Assembly (NCBI GenBank): GCA_002363385.1
Contig: DEVL01000006.1
Span: 1-64,000 of the forward strand
Length of the DNA: 64,000 nt
Reading direction: 5' to 3'
Source: Stenotrophomonas maltophilia
GTDB lineage: Bacteria; Pseudomonadota; Gammaproteobacteria; Xanthomonadales; Xanthomonadaceae
Shown: positions 1 to 7,670 of the stretch, piece after piece
How positions within the stretch are numbered: the first letter of the stretch is position 1
Layout of the letters: every line of letters starts with the position of its first letter
Position numbers and translations under genes: made by a program
Notes under the pieces: generated by a model
Seen by the model: only the letters and a program-made list of their open reading frames with translations
Databases searched by the model: none
What the model was told of the DNA's origin: nothing

Positions 1-97
1 GATCAACCCGGTCGCCATGGACGAAGGCCTGCGCTTCGCGATCCGCGAAGGCGGCCGTACCGTCGGCGCCGGCGTGGTCTCCAAGATCATCGCGTAA
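1..97 (+). CDS. tuf: Elongation factor Tu, C-terminal end (partial)
   Basis: Only the last 31 codons are in the window, read in frame 2 and ending with TAA at 95-97. The residues end in REGGRTVGAGVVSKIIA, which is the universal C-terminus of EF-Tu domain 3. EF-Tu is the GTPase that carries aminoacyl-tRNA to the ribosomal A site. It lies directly upstream of the S10 operon, as in many proteobacteria where the str operon (rpsL-rpsG-fusA-tuf) precedes rpsJ. Whether this is tufA or a second copy cannot be told from the fragment. The start is outside the window. Confidence 0.95.
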   Translation, partial: INPVAMDEGLRFAIREGGRTVGAGVVSKIIA

Positions 98-111
98 TCT
101 GCTAGAATCTG

Positions 112-145
112 CGCCCCGATGTTGCCTGGGTAGGGCATCGGGGCG
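112..145 (+). terminator. Hairpin after tuf
   Basis: A 10-bp stem (112-121 with 136-145, cgccccgatg against its complement) encloses a 14-nt loop, 14 bases after the tuf stop. No T-run follows, so it is better seen as an RNA 3'-end stabiliser or partial terminator than as a classical intrinsic terminator. A TAGAAT hexamer lies at 103-108. Confidence 0.5.
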
Positions 146-236
146 TAACCAAACGGGAAAAGAGGCGCAGGATGCACCTCGTGTTCCCCAGACCAGGAAG
201 GGTCGCGCCATTCAGGCTTTGTCAATAGGTTTCCTG

Positions 237-266
237 TTGACTGCCAACTTGTATGCGCGCTATACT
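237..266 (+). promoter_or_regulatory. Probable sigma70 promoter of the S10 operon
   Basis: TTGACT at 237-242 and TATACT at 261-266 are separated by 18 bp, each with five of six consensus bases. Transcription would begin near 273 and give a leader of about 158 nt before rpsJ. The place, between tuf and rpsJ, is where an S10 promoter is expected. This is the best promoter match seen in the window. Confidence 0.75.
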
Positions 267-373
267 TTTTGTCTGGGCAGATCGGGAGACCGGTCTGCCT
301 CGATTTTTGAGGTCTATGGAAAGATCTTGTCGCCGCGCAGGAATGTGCGGCGTCTGCATTCAGGATATTCATG

Positions 374-411
374 GGACAAGGCAACCCAGAGGCCTTGTCC
401 GTCGCTCTTTT
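374..411 (+). promoter_or_regulatory. Terminator-like hairpin in the S10 leader
   Basis: A perfect 9-bp stem, ggacaaggc (374-382) with gccttgtcc (392-400), has a 9-nt loop and is followed by gtcgctctttt, so a T-rich end lies at 405-411. It sits about 100 nt into the leader and 31 nt before the rpsJ start. Two weaker upstream hairpins can be drawn at 276-299 and 330-351. In E. coli the S10 leader is the site of L4-controlled attenuation; a similar role here is inferred from position and shape only. Confidence 0.5.
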
Positions 412-430
412 AACGAAGGAACCCACCGTC

Positions 431-742
431 ATGGCGGACCAAAAGATCCGGATTCGGCTGAAGGCGTTCGATCATCGTTTGATCGACCGTTCGGCCAGCG
501 AGATCGTAGAAACGGCAAAGCGGACCGGCGCGCAAGTGCGTGGCCCGATCCCCCTGCCGACCAAGATCGAGCGTTACACCATTCTCGTCTCCCCGCACGT
601 CGACAAAGACGCGCGTGACCAGTACGAGACCCGCACGCATAAGCGCGTGCTCGATATCGTTGACCCGAACGACAAGACCGTGGACGCGCTGATGAAGCTC
701 GAACTGGCTGCCGGCGTCGACGTTCAGATCAAGCTGACCTGA
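431..742 (+). CDS. rpsJ: 30S ribosomal protein S10 (uS10)
   Basis: The 103-aa product starts MADQKIRIRLKAFDHRLID and matches S10 along its whole length. S10 is in the 30S head and also acts in transcription antitermination as NusE. An upstream in-frame ATG at 371 would add 20 residues that are not part of the family, and it lies inside the leader hairpin, so 431 is the start. It is the first gene of the S10 operon; rplC follows after 11 bp. Confidence 0.98.
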   Translation: MADQKIRIRLKAFDHRLIDRSASEIVETAKRTGAQVRGPIPLPTKIERYTILVSPHVDKDARDQYETRTHKRVLDIVDPNDKTVDALMKLELAAGVDVQIKLT

Positions 743-753
743 GGACTACGACC

Positions 754-1404
754 ATGACGAAGAAATATTCGTTGGGCTTCGTGGGCCGCAAGGCTGGCAT
801 GAGCCGCGTGTTCACCGAAGATGGCCAGGCCATCCCGGTAACCCTGATTGAAGCTACCCCGAACCGCATCGCGCAGATCAAGACCGTCGAAGCTGACGGC
901 TACAGCGCCGTGCAGGTGACCGTCGGCGCGCGTCGCGCTGCCCTGGTCAACAAGCCGGAAGCCGGTCACTTCGCCAAGGCGAAGGTCGACGCGGGCCGTG
1001 GCCTGTGGGAATTCCGCGTTGAAGACGCGCAGCTCGGCGATTTCGCCGTCGGCGGCGAAGTCAAGGCGGACATCTTTGAAGTTGGCCAGAAGGTCGACGT
1101 CCAGGGTGTCACCAAGGGTAAGGGCTTCCAGGGCACCATCAAGCGCTACAACTTCCGTATGGGCGATGCAACCCACGGTAACTCGCTGTCGCATCGCGCG
1201 CCGGGTTCCTTGGGCCAGCGCCAGACCCCGGGTCGCGTTTTCCCGGGTAAGAAGATGTCCGGCCACATGGGTTCGGTGCAGCAGAGCACCCAGAACCTTG
1301 AAGTGGTGAAGGTCGATGTCGAGCGTGGTCTGATCGCGATCCGTGGTGCCGTTCCGGGCGCAGCGGGTGGTGACGTGATCGTTCGTCCGGCTAGCAAGGC
1401 ATAA
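754..1404 (+). CDS. rplC: 50S ribosomal protein L3 (uL3)
   Basis: The 216-aa protein begins MTKKYSLGFVGRKAGMSRVF and carries the L3 core with the long basic central loop (HGNSLSHRAPGSLGQ, then GKKMSGHMG) that reaches the peptidyl transferase centre. It binds 23S rRNA early in 50S assembly. Length and position, after rpsJ and before rplD, are normal. Confidence 0.98.
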   Translation: MTKKYSLGFVGRKAGMSRVFTEDGQAIPVTLIEATPNRIAQIKTVEADGYSAVQVTVGARRAALVNKPEAGHFAKAKVDAGRGLWEFRVEDAQLGDFAVGGEVKADIFEVGQKVDVQGVTKGKGFQGTIKRYNFRMGDATHGNSLSHRAPGSLGQRQTPGRVFPGKKMSGHMGSVQQSTQNLEVVKVDVERGLIAIRGAVPGAAGGDVIVRPASKA

Positions 1405-1416
1405 GGAGAGATGACG

Positions 1417-2022
1417 ATGGAACTCGTTATCACGGGTAGCAACAACAAGGTCTCGGTCTCCGATGCCGTGTTCGGTCGCGATTTCAGCGAAGATCTGGTT
1501 CACCAGGTCGTCGTTGCTTACCGCAACGCCGGTCGCGCCGGCACCAAGGCGCAGAAGACTCGCTCTGAAGTGGCTGGTACCACCAAGAAGTCGAAGAAGC
1601 AGAAGGGCGGCGGCGCGCGTCATGGCGCACTGACGGCTCCGATCTTCATCGGCGGCGGTGTCACCTTCGCGGCCAAGCCGCGCAGCTTCGAGCAGAAGGT
1701 CAACCGTAAGCAGTACCGTGCAGCCATGTGCGCGATCCTGTCCGAGCTGAACCGCCAGGGCCGTCTGACGATCGTGGAGTCCTTCGATGTCGAAGCGACC
1801 AACACCAAGTCGTTGATCGCCAAGCTGGCCGGCCTGGAAGTGGGCAAGCGTCCGCTGATCGTCACCGAAGATGCTTCCGAGCACCTGTACCTGTCGGCCC
1901 GCAACATTCCCTACGTGGAAGTGCGTGACGTGCAGGGTCTGGACCCGGTGTCGCTGGTCGGTGCCGACACGGTCGTCATCACCGCTGATGCGGTCAAGAA
2001 GGTCGAGGAGTGGCTGGCATGA
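1417..2022 (+). CDS. rplD: 50S ribosomal protein L4 (uL4)
   Basis: The 201-aa L4 lines the nascent-peptide tunnel and in E. coli represses its own operon at the S10 leader. The sequence has the KKQKGGGARHG extended loop and the FAAKPRSFEQKVNRKQYR region. Two start codons are possible, 1411 and 1417. AAGGAG at 1403-1408 leaves 2 bases to the first and 8 to the second, so MELVITGSNN at 1417 is chosen. Its TGA overlaps the rplW ATG (ATGA), which suggests translational coupling. Confidence 0.96.
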   Translation: MELVITGSNNKVSVSDAVFGRDFSEDLVHQVVVAYRNAGRAGTKAQKTRSEVAGTTKKSKKQKGGGARHGALTAPIFIGGGVTFAAKPRSFEQKVNRKQYRAAMCAILSELNRQGRLTIVESFDVEATNTKSLIAKLAGLEVGKRPLIVTEDASEHLYLSARNIPYVEVRDVQGLDPVSLVGADTVVITADAVKKVEEWLA

Positions 2023-2318
2023 GCAGCAACGAAAAAGTCTTCAGCGTGCTGCGCGCTCCGCGAGTCTCCGAAAAGACCGCGCGCCTGCAGGAACATTCCA
2101 ACCAGTATGTCTTCGAAGTTTCGAACGAAGCCACCAAGGCCGATGTAAAGGCCGCGGTCGAGCAGCTGTTCGACGTCAAGGTCGAGTCGGTCAACGTGCT
2201 GAACGTGAAGGGCAAGAACAAGTCCTTCCGTAACCGCACCGGCCGCCGCGGCGATTGGCGCAAGGCGTACGTGCGTCTCGCCGATGGCCAGTCCATCGAT
2301 GTAACGGCCAAGGCCTGA
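2019..2318 (+). CDS. rplW: 50S ribosomal protein L23 (uL23)
   Basis: The 99-aa L23 sits at the tunnel exit, where trigger factor and SRP dock. It starts MSSNEKVFSVLRAPRVSEK; the start is fixed by the 4-base ATGA overlap with rplD. The loop KGKNKSFRNRTGRRGDWRKA is typical of the family. An upstream ATG at 2010 is inside rplD and adds only three residues. Confidence 0.97.
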   Translation: MSSNEKVFSVLRAPRVSEKTARLQEHSNQYVFEVSNEATKADVKAAVEQLFDVKVESVNVLNVKGKNKSFRNRTGRRGDWRKAYVRLADGQSIDVTAKA

Positions 2319-2328
2319 GGTCCATCCC

Positions 2329-3156
2329 ATGCCATTGATGAAATTCAAACCCACTTCTCCCGGCCGCCGTTCGGCCGTGCGCGTGGTCACGCCCGATCTG
2401 CACAAAGGCGCGCCGCATGCTGCGCTGCTGGAGCCGCAGAGCAAGTCCGGTGGTCGTAACCACCACGGCCGCATCACCACCCGTCACGTGGGCGGTGGTC
2501 ACAAGCAGCACTACCGTGTCATCGACTTCAAGCGCAACAAGGAAGGCATTCCGGCGCGCGTGGAACGCATCGAATACGATCCGAACCGCACCGCCCATAT
2601 CGCCCTGCTGTGCTACGTCGACGGCGAACGCCGCTACATCATCGCACCGAAGGGCCTGAAGGCCGGTGACCAGGTGATCGCGGGTTCGGATGCGCCGATC
2701 AAGACCGGTAACACGCTGCCGCTGCGCAACATCCCGGTCGGTACCACTGTCCACGGCATCGAACTGAAGCCGGGCAAGGGTGCTCAGATCGCGCGTGCCG
2801 CCGGCGCTGCCGTGCAGCTCGTCGCTCGTGAAGGTATCTACGCCACCCTGCGCCTGCGCTCGGGTGAAATGCGTAAGGTGCCGGTCGAGTGCCGCGCCAC
2901 CATCGGTGAAGTCGGTAACGACGAACACAACCTGGAAAAGCTGGGCAAGGCTGGCGCCAAGCGCTGGCGTGGTGTCCGCCCGACCGTTCGTGGTGCTGCC
3001 ATGAACCCGGTTGACCATCCGCACGGCGGTGGTGAGGCGAAGGCCGGCCAGGGCAACCCGCATCCGGTCACCCCGTGGGGTGTCCCGACCAAGGGTTACA
3101 AGACGCGCAAGAACAAGCGCACCCAGCAATTCATCGTCCGCGATCGTAGGGGCTAA
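2329..3156 (+). CDS. rplB: 50S ribosomal protein L2 (uL2)
   Basis: The 275-aa L2 is needed for subunit association and peptidyl transfer. It shows the RRSAVRV N-terminal segment, the KQHYRVIDFKR RNA-binding stretch and the conserved C-terminal MNPVDHPHGGGEAK, whose His is close to the catalytic centre. Length is normal. It lies 10 bp after rplW and 6 bp before rpsS. Confidence 0.98.
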   Translation: MPLMKFKPTSPGRRSAVRVVTPDLHKGAPHAALLEPQSKSGGRNHHGRITTRHVGGGHKQHYRVIDFKRNKEGIPARVERIEYDPNRTAHIALLCYVDGERRYIIAPKGLKAGDQVIAGSDAPIKTGNTLPLRNIPVGTTVHGIELKPGKGAQIARAAGAAVQLVAREGIYATLRLRSGEMRKVPVECRATIGEVGNDEHNLEKLGKAGAKRWRGVRPTVRGAAMNPVDHPHGGGEAKAGQGNPHPVTPWGVPTKGYKTRKNKRTQQFIVRDRRG

Positions 3157-3162
3157 TCGACC

Positions 3163-3432
3163 ATGGCACGTTCACTCAAGAAGGGCCCGTTTGTCGATCA
3201 CCACCTCATCAAGAAGGTGGAAGCCGCTGCGGGTAGCAAGAAGCCGATCAAAACCTGGTCGCGCCGTTCGATGATCCTGCCGGAAATGGTAGGCGTCACC
3301 ATCGCCGTTCATAACGGTAAGAACCACGTTCCGGTGCTCGTCAACGAGAACATGGTCGGCCACAAGCTTGGCGAATTTGCCATCACCCGGACCTTCAAGG
3401 GTCACGGTGGTGACAAGAAGTCCGGCAAGTAA
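3163..3432 (+). CDS. rpsS: 30S ribosomal protein S19 (uS19)
   Basis: The 89-aa S19 begins MARSLKKGPFVDHHLIKKV and includes the WSRRSMILPEMVG and HKLGEFAITRTFKGH signatures. It sits in the 30S head with S13 and contacts the A-site tRNA and the 50S subunit. Ordinary length and operon position. Confidence 0.98.
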   Translation: MARSLKKGPFVDHHLIKKVEAAAGSKKPIKTWSRRSMILPEMVGVTIAVHNGKNHVPVLVNENMVGHKLGEFAITRTFKGHGGDKKSGK

Positions 3433-3444
3433 GGAGAGATGACA

Positions 3445-3780
3445 ATGGAAGCGAAAGCAATCCTGCGCTCCGCGCGCATCTCTGCGCAGAAAGCCCGCCT
3501 GGTCGCTGACCAGGTGCGCGGCCTGCCGGCCGAGCGTGCGGTCAACCTGCTGAAGTTCTCGGACAAGAAGGCTGCCCACCTGATCAAGAAGGTGGTGGAG
3601 TCGGCTATTGCAAATGCCGAGAACAACCAGGGCGCCGACGTCGACGAGCTGAAGGTACAGACCATCATGGTAGATGAAGGTCCGACCCTGAAGCGTTTCA
3701 TGGCGCGGGCGAAAGGCCGCGGCACCCGCATCCTCAAGCGCACCAGCCACATCACTGTGGTTGTGGGCGCCGGCAAGTAA
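3445..3780 (+). CDS. rplV: 50S ribosomal protein L22 (uL22)
   Basis: The 111-aa L22 has the long hairpin that lines the exit tunnel (KRFMARAKGRGTRILKRTSH), the region of macrolide-resistance changes in other bacteria. ATGs occur at 3439 and 3445; AAGGAG at 3431-3436 is 2 and 8 bases away, so 3445 (MEAKAILRSAR) is preferred. This repeats the double-ATG arrangement seen before rplD. Confidence 0.96.
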   Translation: MEAKAILRSARISAQKARLVADQVRGLPAERAVNLLKFSDKKAAHLIKKVVESAIANAENNQGADVDELKVQTIMVDEGPTLKRFMARAKGRGTRILKRTSHITVVVGAGK

Positions 3781-3797
3781 GCGGAAAGGAAAACACC

Positions 3798-4532
3798 ATG
3801 GGTCATAAAGTTCATCCGATTGGTATCCGCCTCGGCATTTCCAAGGACTGGAACTCCAAGTGGTACGCCAACAAGGCCGAGTTCGCTGGTTATCTGGCAG
3901 CCGACCTGAAGGTGCGGGACATGCTGCGCAAGAAGCTTGCGCAGGCCGGCATCAGCAAGATCCTGATCGAGCGTCCGGCAAAGACCGCTCGCGTGACGAT
4001 CCACACCGCCCGTCCGGGCGTGGTGATCGGCAAGCGCGGTGAGGACATCGAGAAGCTGCGCAAGGAAGTGAGCGAAATGATGGGCGTCCCGGCGCACATC
4101 AACGTCACCGAAGTGCGTAAACCCGAGCTGGACGCACAGCTGGTTGCCGAGTCGATCGCGCAGCAGCTGGAGCGTCGCATCATGTTCCGCCGCGCGATGA
4201 AGCGTTCGGTCGGCAACGCGATGCGCCTCGGTGCCCTGGGCATCAAGGTCAACGTCGGTGGCCGCTTGAACGGCGCGGAAATCGCCCGTTCGGAGTGGTA
4301 CCGCGAAGGCCGCGTGCCGCTGCATACGCTGCGTGCCGACATCGACTATGGTTTCGCTGAAGCCAAGACGACCTACGGCATCATCGGCATCAAGGTCTGG
4401 ATCTACAAGGGCGAAGTCTTCGATTTCTCCCAGGTTGGCCAGGAAAAGCAGGACGACTCCCCGCGCAACGATCGTAACGATCGCGGCGACCGCGGTGACC
4501 GTCCGTCGCGCCCGGCTCGTGAAGCGAGGTAA
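3798..4532 (+). CDS. rpsC: 30S ribosomal protein S3 (uS3)
   Basis: The 244-aa S3 forms the mRNA entry site with S4 and S5. The KH domain motif VVIGKRGEDIEKLRK and the C-terminal IGIKVWIYKGEV are clear. About 30 residues after the core form a low-complexity Asp/Arg tail (repeated NDR and GDR units), longer than in E. coli and probably disordered. It is followed by rplP after 5 bp. Confidence 0.98.
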   Translation: MGHKVHPIGIRLGISKDWNSKWYANKAEFAGYLAADLKVRDMLRKKLAQAGISKILIERPAKTARVTIHTARPGVVIGKRGEDIEKLRKEVSEMMGVPAHINVTEVRKPELDAQLVAESIAQQLERRIMFRRAMKRSVGNAMRLGALGIKVNVGGRLNGAEIARSEWYREGRVPLHTLRADIDYGFAEAKTTYGIIGIKVWIYKGEVFDFSQVGQEKQDDSPRNDRNDRGDRGDRPSRPAREAR

Positions 4533-4537
4533 CGACA

Positions 4538-4951
4538 ATGTTGCAACCCAAGCGAACCAAATACCGCAAGGTACACAAGGGCCGTAACGATGGTCTGAGC
4601 TGGAGCGGCAACGCTGTCAGCTTCGGCGAATACGGCCTGAAGGCAACCGCTCATGGTCAGCTGACCGCGCGTCAGATCGAAGCGGCCCGCCGCTCGATCA
4701 GCCGCTACGTCAAGCGCGGCGGCAAGATGTGGATCCGAGTGTTCCCCGACAAGCCGATCACCAAGAAGCCCATCGAAGTCCGAATGGGTTCTGGTAAGGG
4801 CAACGTGGAGTACTGGGTAGCCCAGATCCAGCCCGGCCGCATGATCTATGAAATCGAAGGCGTCGCAGAAGACGTGGCACGTGAGGCGTTCCGCCTGGCT
4901 GCCGCCAAGCTCTCCGTGACCACCACTTTCGTGACCCGGACGGTGCTCTGA
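4538..4951 (+). CDS. rplP: 50S ribosomal protein L16 (uL16)
   Basis: The 137-aa L16 starts MLQPKRTKYRKVHKGRNDGL and has the conserved RVFPDKPITKKPIEVRMGSG stretch. It helps position tRNA in the A and P sites and enters late in 50S assembly. Its TGA shares one base with the rpmC ATG (TGATG), so the two are translationally coupled. Confidence 0.98.
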   Translation: MLQPKRTKYRKVHKGRNDGLSWSGNAVSFGEYGLKATAHGQLTARQIEAARRSISRYVKRGGKMWIRVFPDKPITKKPIEVRMGSGKGNVEYWVAQIQPGRMIYEIEGVAEDVAREAFRLAAAKLSVTTTFVTRTVL

Positions 4952-5136
4952 TGGATATCAAACAACTTCGCGAAAAGTCGGCTGACGACCTGAAGAGCCA
5001 CCTGATCGACTTGCGTAAGGAGCAGTTCTCGCTCCGTATGCAGCAGGTCACTGGCCAGCTGCCGAAGACCCACGAAACCCGCCGGGTTCGCCGCGAGATC
5101 GCTCGCGTCAAGACCCTGCTCGGCAGCACCAAGTAA
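4951..5136 (+). CDS. rpmC: 50S ribosomal protein L29 (uL29)
   Basis: The 61-aa helical protein MDIKQLREKSADDLKSHLID has the LRKEQFSLRMQQVTGQL and RRVRREIARVKTLL signatures. It lies next to L23 at the tunnel exit. The start overlaps the rplP stop by one base. Confidence 0.97.
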   Translation: MDIKQLREKSADDLKSHLIDLRKEQFSLRMQQVTGQLPKTHETRRVRREIARVKTLLGSTK

Positions 5137-5147
5137 GGATGGCCGCG

Positions 5148-5417
5148 ATGAGCGATAACAACGACAGCAAGACGCTGCGCACGGTCGAAGGCCGTGTCGT
5201 CAGCAACAAGATGGACAAGACGGTCACCGTGTTGGTGGAGCGCCTGGTCAAGCACGCCCTGTACGGCAAGTACATCAAGCGTTCGACCAAGCTGCACGCA
5301 CACGACGCCGACAACACCTGCAACGAAGGTGATGTCGTTCGTGTGACCGAGATTGCTCCGATGTCCAAGACCAAGAACTGGCGCGTGGTGGAAGTCATCA
5401 CGCGCGCGGTTCAATAA
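5148..5417 (+). CDS. rpsQ: 30S ribosomal protein S17 (uS17)
   Basis: The 89-aa S17 is a primary 16S rRNA-binding OB-fold protein; GRVVSNKMDKTVTVLVERLV and YIKRSTKLHAHD are diagnostic. An ATG at 5139 overlaps the AAGGA ribosome-binding site (5135-5139), whereas 5148 (MSDNNDSKTLRT) has an 8-base spacing and is chosen. Confidence 0.96.
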   Translation: MSDNNDSKTLRTVEGRVVSNKMDKTVTVLVERLVKHALYGKYIKRSTKLHAHDADNTCNEGDVVRVTEIAPMSKTKNWRVVEVITRAVQ

Positions 5418-5430
5418 GGAGATCTGACTC

Positions 5431-5799
5431 ATGATCCAGATGCAGAGCTACCTCGAAGTCGCGGACAATTCCGGTGCCAAGGAAGTGATGTGCATCAAGG
5501 TGCTCGGCGGCTCCAAGCGCCGCTACGCGCACATTGGCGACATCATCAAGGTCACCGTGAAGGATGCAATCCCGCGCGGCAAGGTCAAGAAGGGTGAAGT
5601 GTTCGACGCCGTCGTGGTGCGTACCCGCAAGGGTGTGCGTCGCGCCGACGGTTCGCTGATCCGTTTCGATGCCAACGCCGCGGTCCTGCTCAACAACAAG
5701 CAAGAGCCGATCGGTACCCGCATCTTCGGACCGGTGACGCGTGAACTTCGTTCCGAGAAGTTCATGAAGATCGTCTCGCTCGCTCCCGAAGTGCTGTGA
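5431..5799 (+). CDS. rplN: 50S ribosomal protein L14 (uL14)
   Basis: The 122-aa L14 begins MIQMQSYLEVADNSGAKEVM and contains the L14 signature KGVRRADGSLIRFDANAAVL. It forms inter-subunit bridges at the base of the 50S and is the target of the silencing factor RsfS in other bacteria. Length is exact for the family. Confidence 0.98.
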   Translation: MIQMQSYLEVADNSGAKEVMCIKVLGGSKRRYAHIGDIIKVTVKDAIPRGKVKKGEVFDAVVVRTRKGVRRADGSLIRFDANAAVLLNNKQEPIGTRIFGPVTRELRSEKFMKIVSLAPEVL

Positions 5800-5815
5800 G
5801 CGACAGGAGATAATC

Positions 5816-6133
5816 ATGGCTAACCGTATCAAGAAGGGCGACCAGGTTGTCGTCAACACCGGCAAGGACAAGGGCAAGCAGGGCGAAGTCGTCCGCGTCG
5901 ACGGCGATCGTGTGATCGTCGCCAACGTGAACATCGTCAAGCGCCACACCAAGCCGAACCCGCAGGCAGGCGTTGCCGGCGGCGTGGTCGAGCGTGAAGC
6001 GTCGATCCATATCTCCAACGTGAATGTGCTGAACCCGGCTTCGGGCAAGGGCGAGCGCGTTGGCTTCAAGGTGCTGGAGGATGGACGCAAACTGCGTGTG
6101 TTCCGCTCCAGCGGTGAGGCGCTCGACGCCTGA
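5816..6133 (+). CDS. rplX: 50S ribosomal protein L24 (uL24)
   Basis: The 105-aa L24 has the KOW motif near the N-terminus (KGDQVVVNTGKDKGKQGEV) and the following VIVANVNIVKRHTKP. It initiates 50S assembly by binding the 5' end of 23S rRNA. An AGGAG site precedes the ATG. Eleven bases separate its stop from the rplE ATG. Confidence 0.97.
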   Translation: MANRIKKGDQVVVNTGKDKGKQGEVVRVDGDRVIVANVNIVKRHTKPNPQAGVAGGVVEREASIHISNVNVLNPASGKGERVGFKVLEDGRKLRVFRSSGEALDA

Positions 6134-6144
6134 GGAATGTGCAG

Positions 6145-6687
6145 ATGAATTCCCGTCTCGAAAAGTTTTACAAGGAAGAAGTGGTGCCGGCGCTGATGAA
6201 GCAGTTCGGCTACACCAATCCGATGCAGGTTCCGAAGCTGGTCAAGGTCACCCTGAACATGGGTGTCGGCGAAGCAGCCACGAACAAGAAGATCCTGGAA
6301 AATGCCGTCGCCGATATGGCCAAGGTCTCCGGTCAGAAGCCGATCGTGACCAAGTCCCGCGTCTCGGTGGCATCGTTCAAGATCCGCGATGGTTGGCCGA
6401 TCGGCTGCAAGACCACGCTGCGTCGTGAAAAGATGTACGAGTTCATGGACCGTCTGATCAACATCTCGTTGCCGCGCGTGCGCGACTTCCGTGGTGTCTC
6501 GGGTCGTTCCTTCGACGGTCGTGGCAACTTCAACATGGGTGTGAAGGAACAGATCATCTTCCCGGAAATCGACTTCGACGCTGTCGACGCGATCCGCGGC
6601 ATGGATATCGCCATCACCACCACCGCCAAGACCGATGCGGAAGCGAAGGCGCTGCTCGCAGCGTTCAAGTTCCCGTTCCGTAACTGA
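6145..6687 (+). CDS. rplE: 50S ribosomal protein L5 (uL5)
   Basis: The 180-aa L5 binds 5S rRNA and contacts the P-site tRNA. The sequence MNSRLEKFYKEEVVPALMKQ and the conserved LRREKMYEFMDRLINISLPR are typical. A GTG at 6139 is in frame, but GAGGA at 6132-6136 is 8 bases from the ATG at 6145, which is used. rpsN follows after 18 bp. Confidence 0.97.
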   Translation: MNSRLEKFYKEEVVPALMKQFGYTNPMQVPKLVKVTLNMGVGEAATNKKILENAVADMAKVSGQKPIVTKSRVSVASFKIRDGWPIGCKTTLRREKMYEFMDRLINISLPRVRDFRGVSGRSFDGRGNFNMGVKEQIIFPEIDFDAVDAIRGMDIAITTTAKTDAEAKALLAAFKFPFRN

Positions 6688-6705
6688 TACGTCGAGGAAT
6701 CCGAA

Positions 6706-7011
6706 ATGGCAAAGACCTCCATGGTCAACCGCGACCTCAAGCGTGCGAAGCTGGCCGTCAAGTACGCCGGCAAGCGTGAAGAGCTGAAGAAGATCATCTC
6801 CAGCACGACCGCGTCGTACGACGAAAAGGCCGAGGCCGTCATCAAGCTGCAGAAGCTGCCGCGCGACTCGTCGCCGAGCCGTCACCGCAACCGTTGCGAG
6901 CTCTCGGGCCGCCCGCGTGGCGTGTACAGCAAGTTCGGCCTGGGCCGTAACAAGCTGCGTGAAGCCACCATGCGTGGTGACGTGCCGGGCCTGCGCAAGG
7001 CCAGCTGGTAA
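6706..7011 (+). CDS. rpsN: 30S ribosomal protein S14 (uS14)
   Basis: The 101-aa protein is the long, zinc-free form of S14: the C-terminal half RCELSGRPRGVYSKFGLGRN has a single Cys and no CxxC pairs. It sits in the 30S head near S3, S10 and S19. It is the last gene before a strong intrinsic terminator, so the first transcription unit may end here. Confidence 0.97.
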   Translation: MAKTSMVNRDLKRAKLAVKYAGKREELKKIISSTTASYDEKAEAVIKLQKLPRDSSPSRHRNRCELSGRPRGVYSKFGLGRNKLREATMRGDVPGLRKASW

Positions 7012-7099
7012 GGGATTCGTCCCTTCAACTGTCCGGCGCCTTCACGGTGCAGGGCAGGGGGGGAGGAGCCGGTTTTCCGGCTCTGATCCCGGATTAAGG

Positions 7100-7126
7100 G
7101 AGCCCGACGCAAGTCGGGCTCTTTTT
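7100..7126 (+). terminator. Intrinsic terminator between rpsN and rpsH
   Basis: The stem gagcccgac (7100-7108) pairs with gtcgggctc (7113-7121) around a GCAA tetraloop and is followed directly by TTTTT (7122-7126). It is in the 242-bp gap between rpsN and rpsH, a place where E. coli has a short spacer. A smaller hairpin, agccggttttccggct, precedes it near 7070. A TATACT hexamer at 7131-7136 could be a -10 that restarts transcription, but no good -35 is seen for it. The rest of the gap to 7253 shows nothing else. Confidence 0.75.
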
Positions 7127-7253
7127 GCCGTATACTCCCGCGTCTTGCTCGCCCGCAAGGCGTGAGCAGTGTGTGAAGACGGGCCCTGGCCCATTCCAGG
7201 TAGACACAAGATTTTCGCGAAAGCGGATATCGGTGCACTCAAAGGTATCGACT

Positions 7254-7652
7254 ATGAGCATGACTGATCCCATCGCCGACCTGCTGGTACGCATCAAGAA
7301 TGCGGCCGCGGTTGGCAAGCAGACGGTGAAAGCACCGTCCTCCAAGATCAAGGTGGCAATCGCAGAGGTGTTGAAGGCCGAAGGCTACATCACCGATCTG
7401 CGCGTGACCAAGATCGAGAACAACAAGGCCGAGCTTGAAATCGTCCTGAAGTATTTCGAGGGCAAGCCGGTCATCGAGACCCTGAAGCGCTTCTCGCGTT
7501 CGGGTCTGCGCCAGTACCGTGGCAAGTCCGAGCTGCCGAAGGTCCTCAACGGCCTGGGTATCTCCATCATCTCCACCTCCAAGGGCATCATGACTGATGC
7601 GCAGGCGCGCCAGTTGGGCGTCGGCGGCGAAGTCCTGTGCTTCGTGGCCTAA
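7254..7652 (+). CDS. rpsH: 30S ribosomal protein S8 (uS8)
   Basis: The 132-aa S8 starts MSMTDPIADLLVRIKNAA and ends with the family signature STSKGIMTDAQARQLGVGGE. It binds the central domain of 16S rRNA and in E. coli represses the spc operon. AAAGG lies 8 bases before the ATG. Upstream in-frame codons add 43 residues unrelated to S8 and are rejected. Confidence 0.97.
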   Translation: MSMTDPIADLLVRIKNAAAVGKQTVKAPSSKIKVAIAEVLKAEGYITDLRVTKIENNKAELEIVLKYFEGKPVIETLKRFSRSGLRQYRGKSELPKVLNGLGISIISTSKGIMTDAQARQLGVGGEVLCFVA

Positions 7653-7670
7653 GGCGAGAAGGAACCAACT

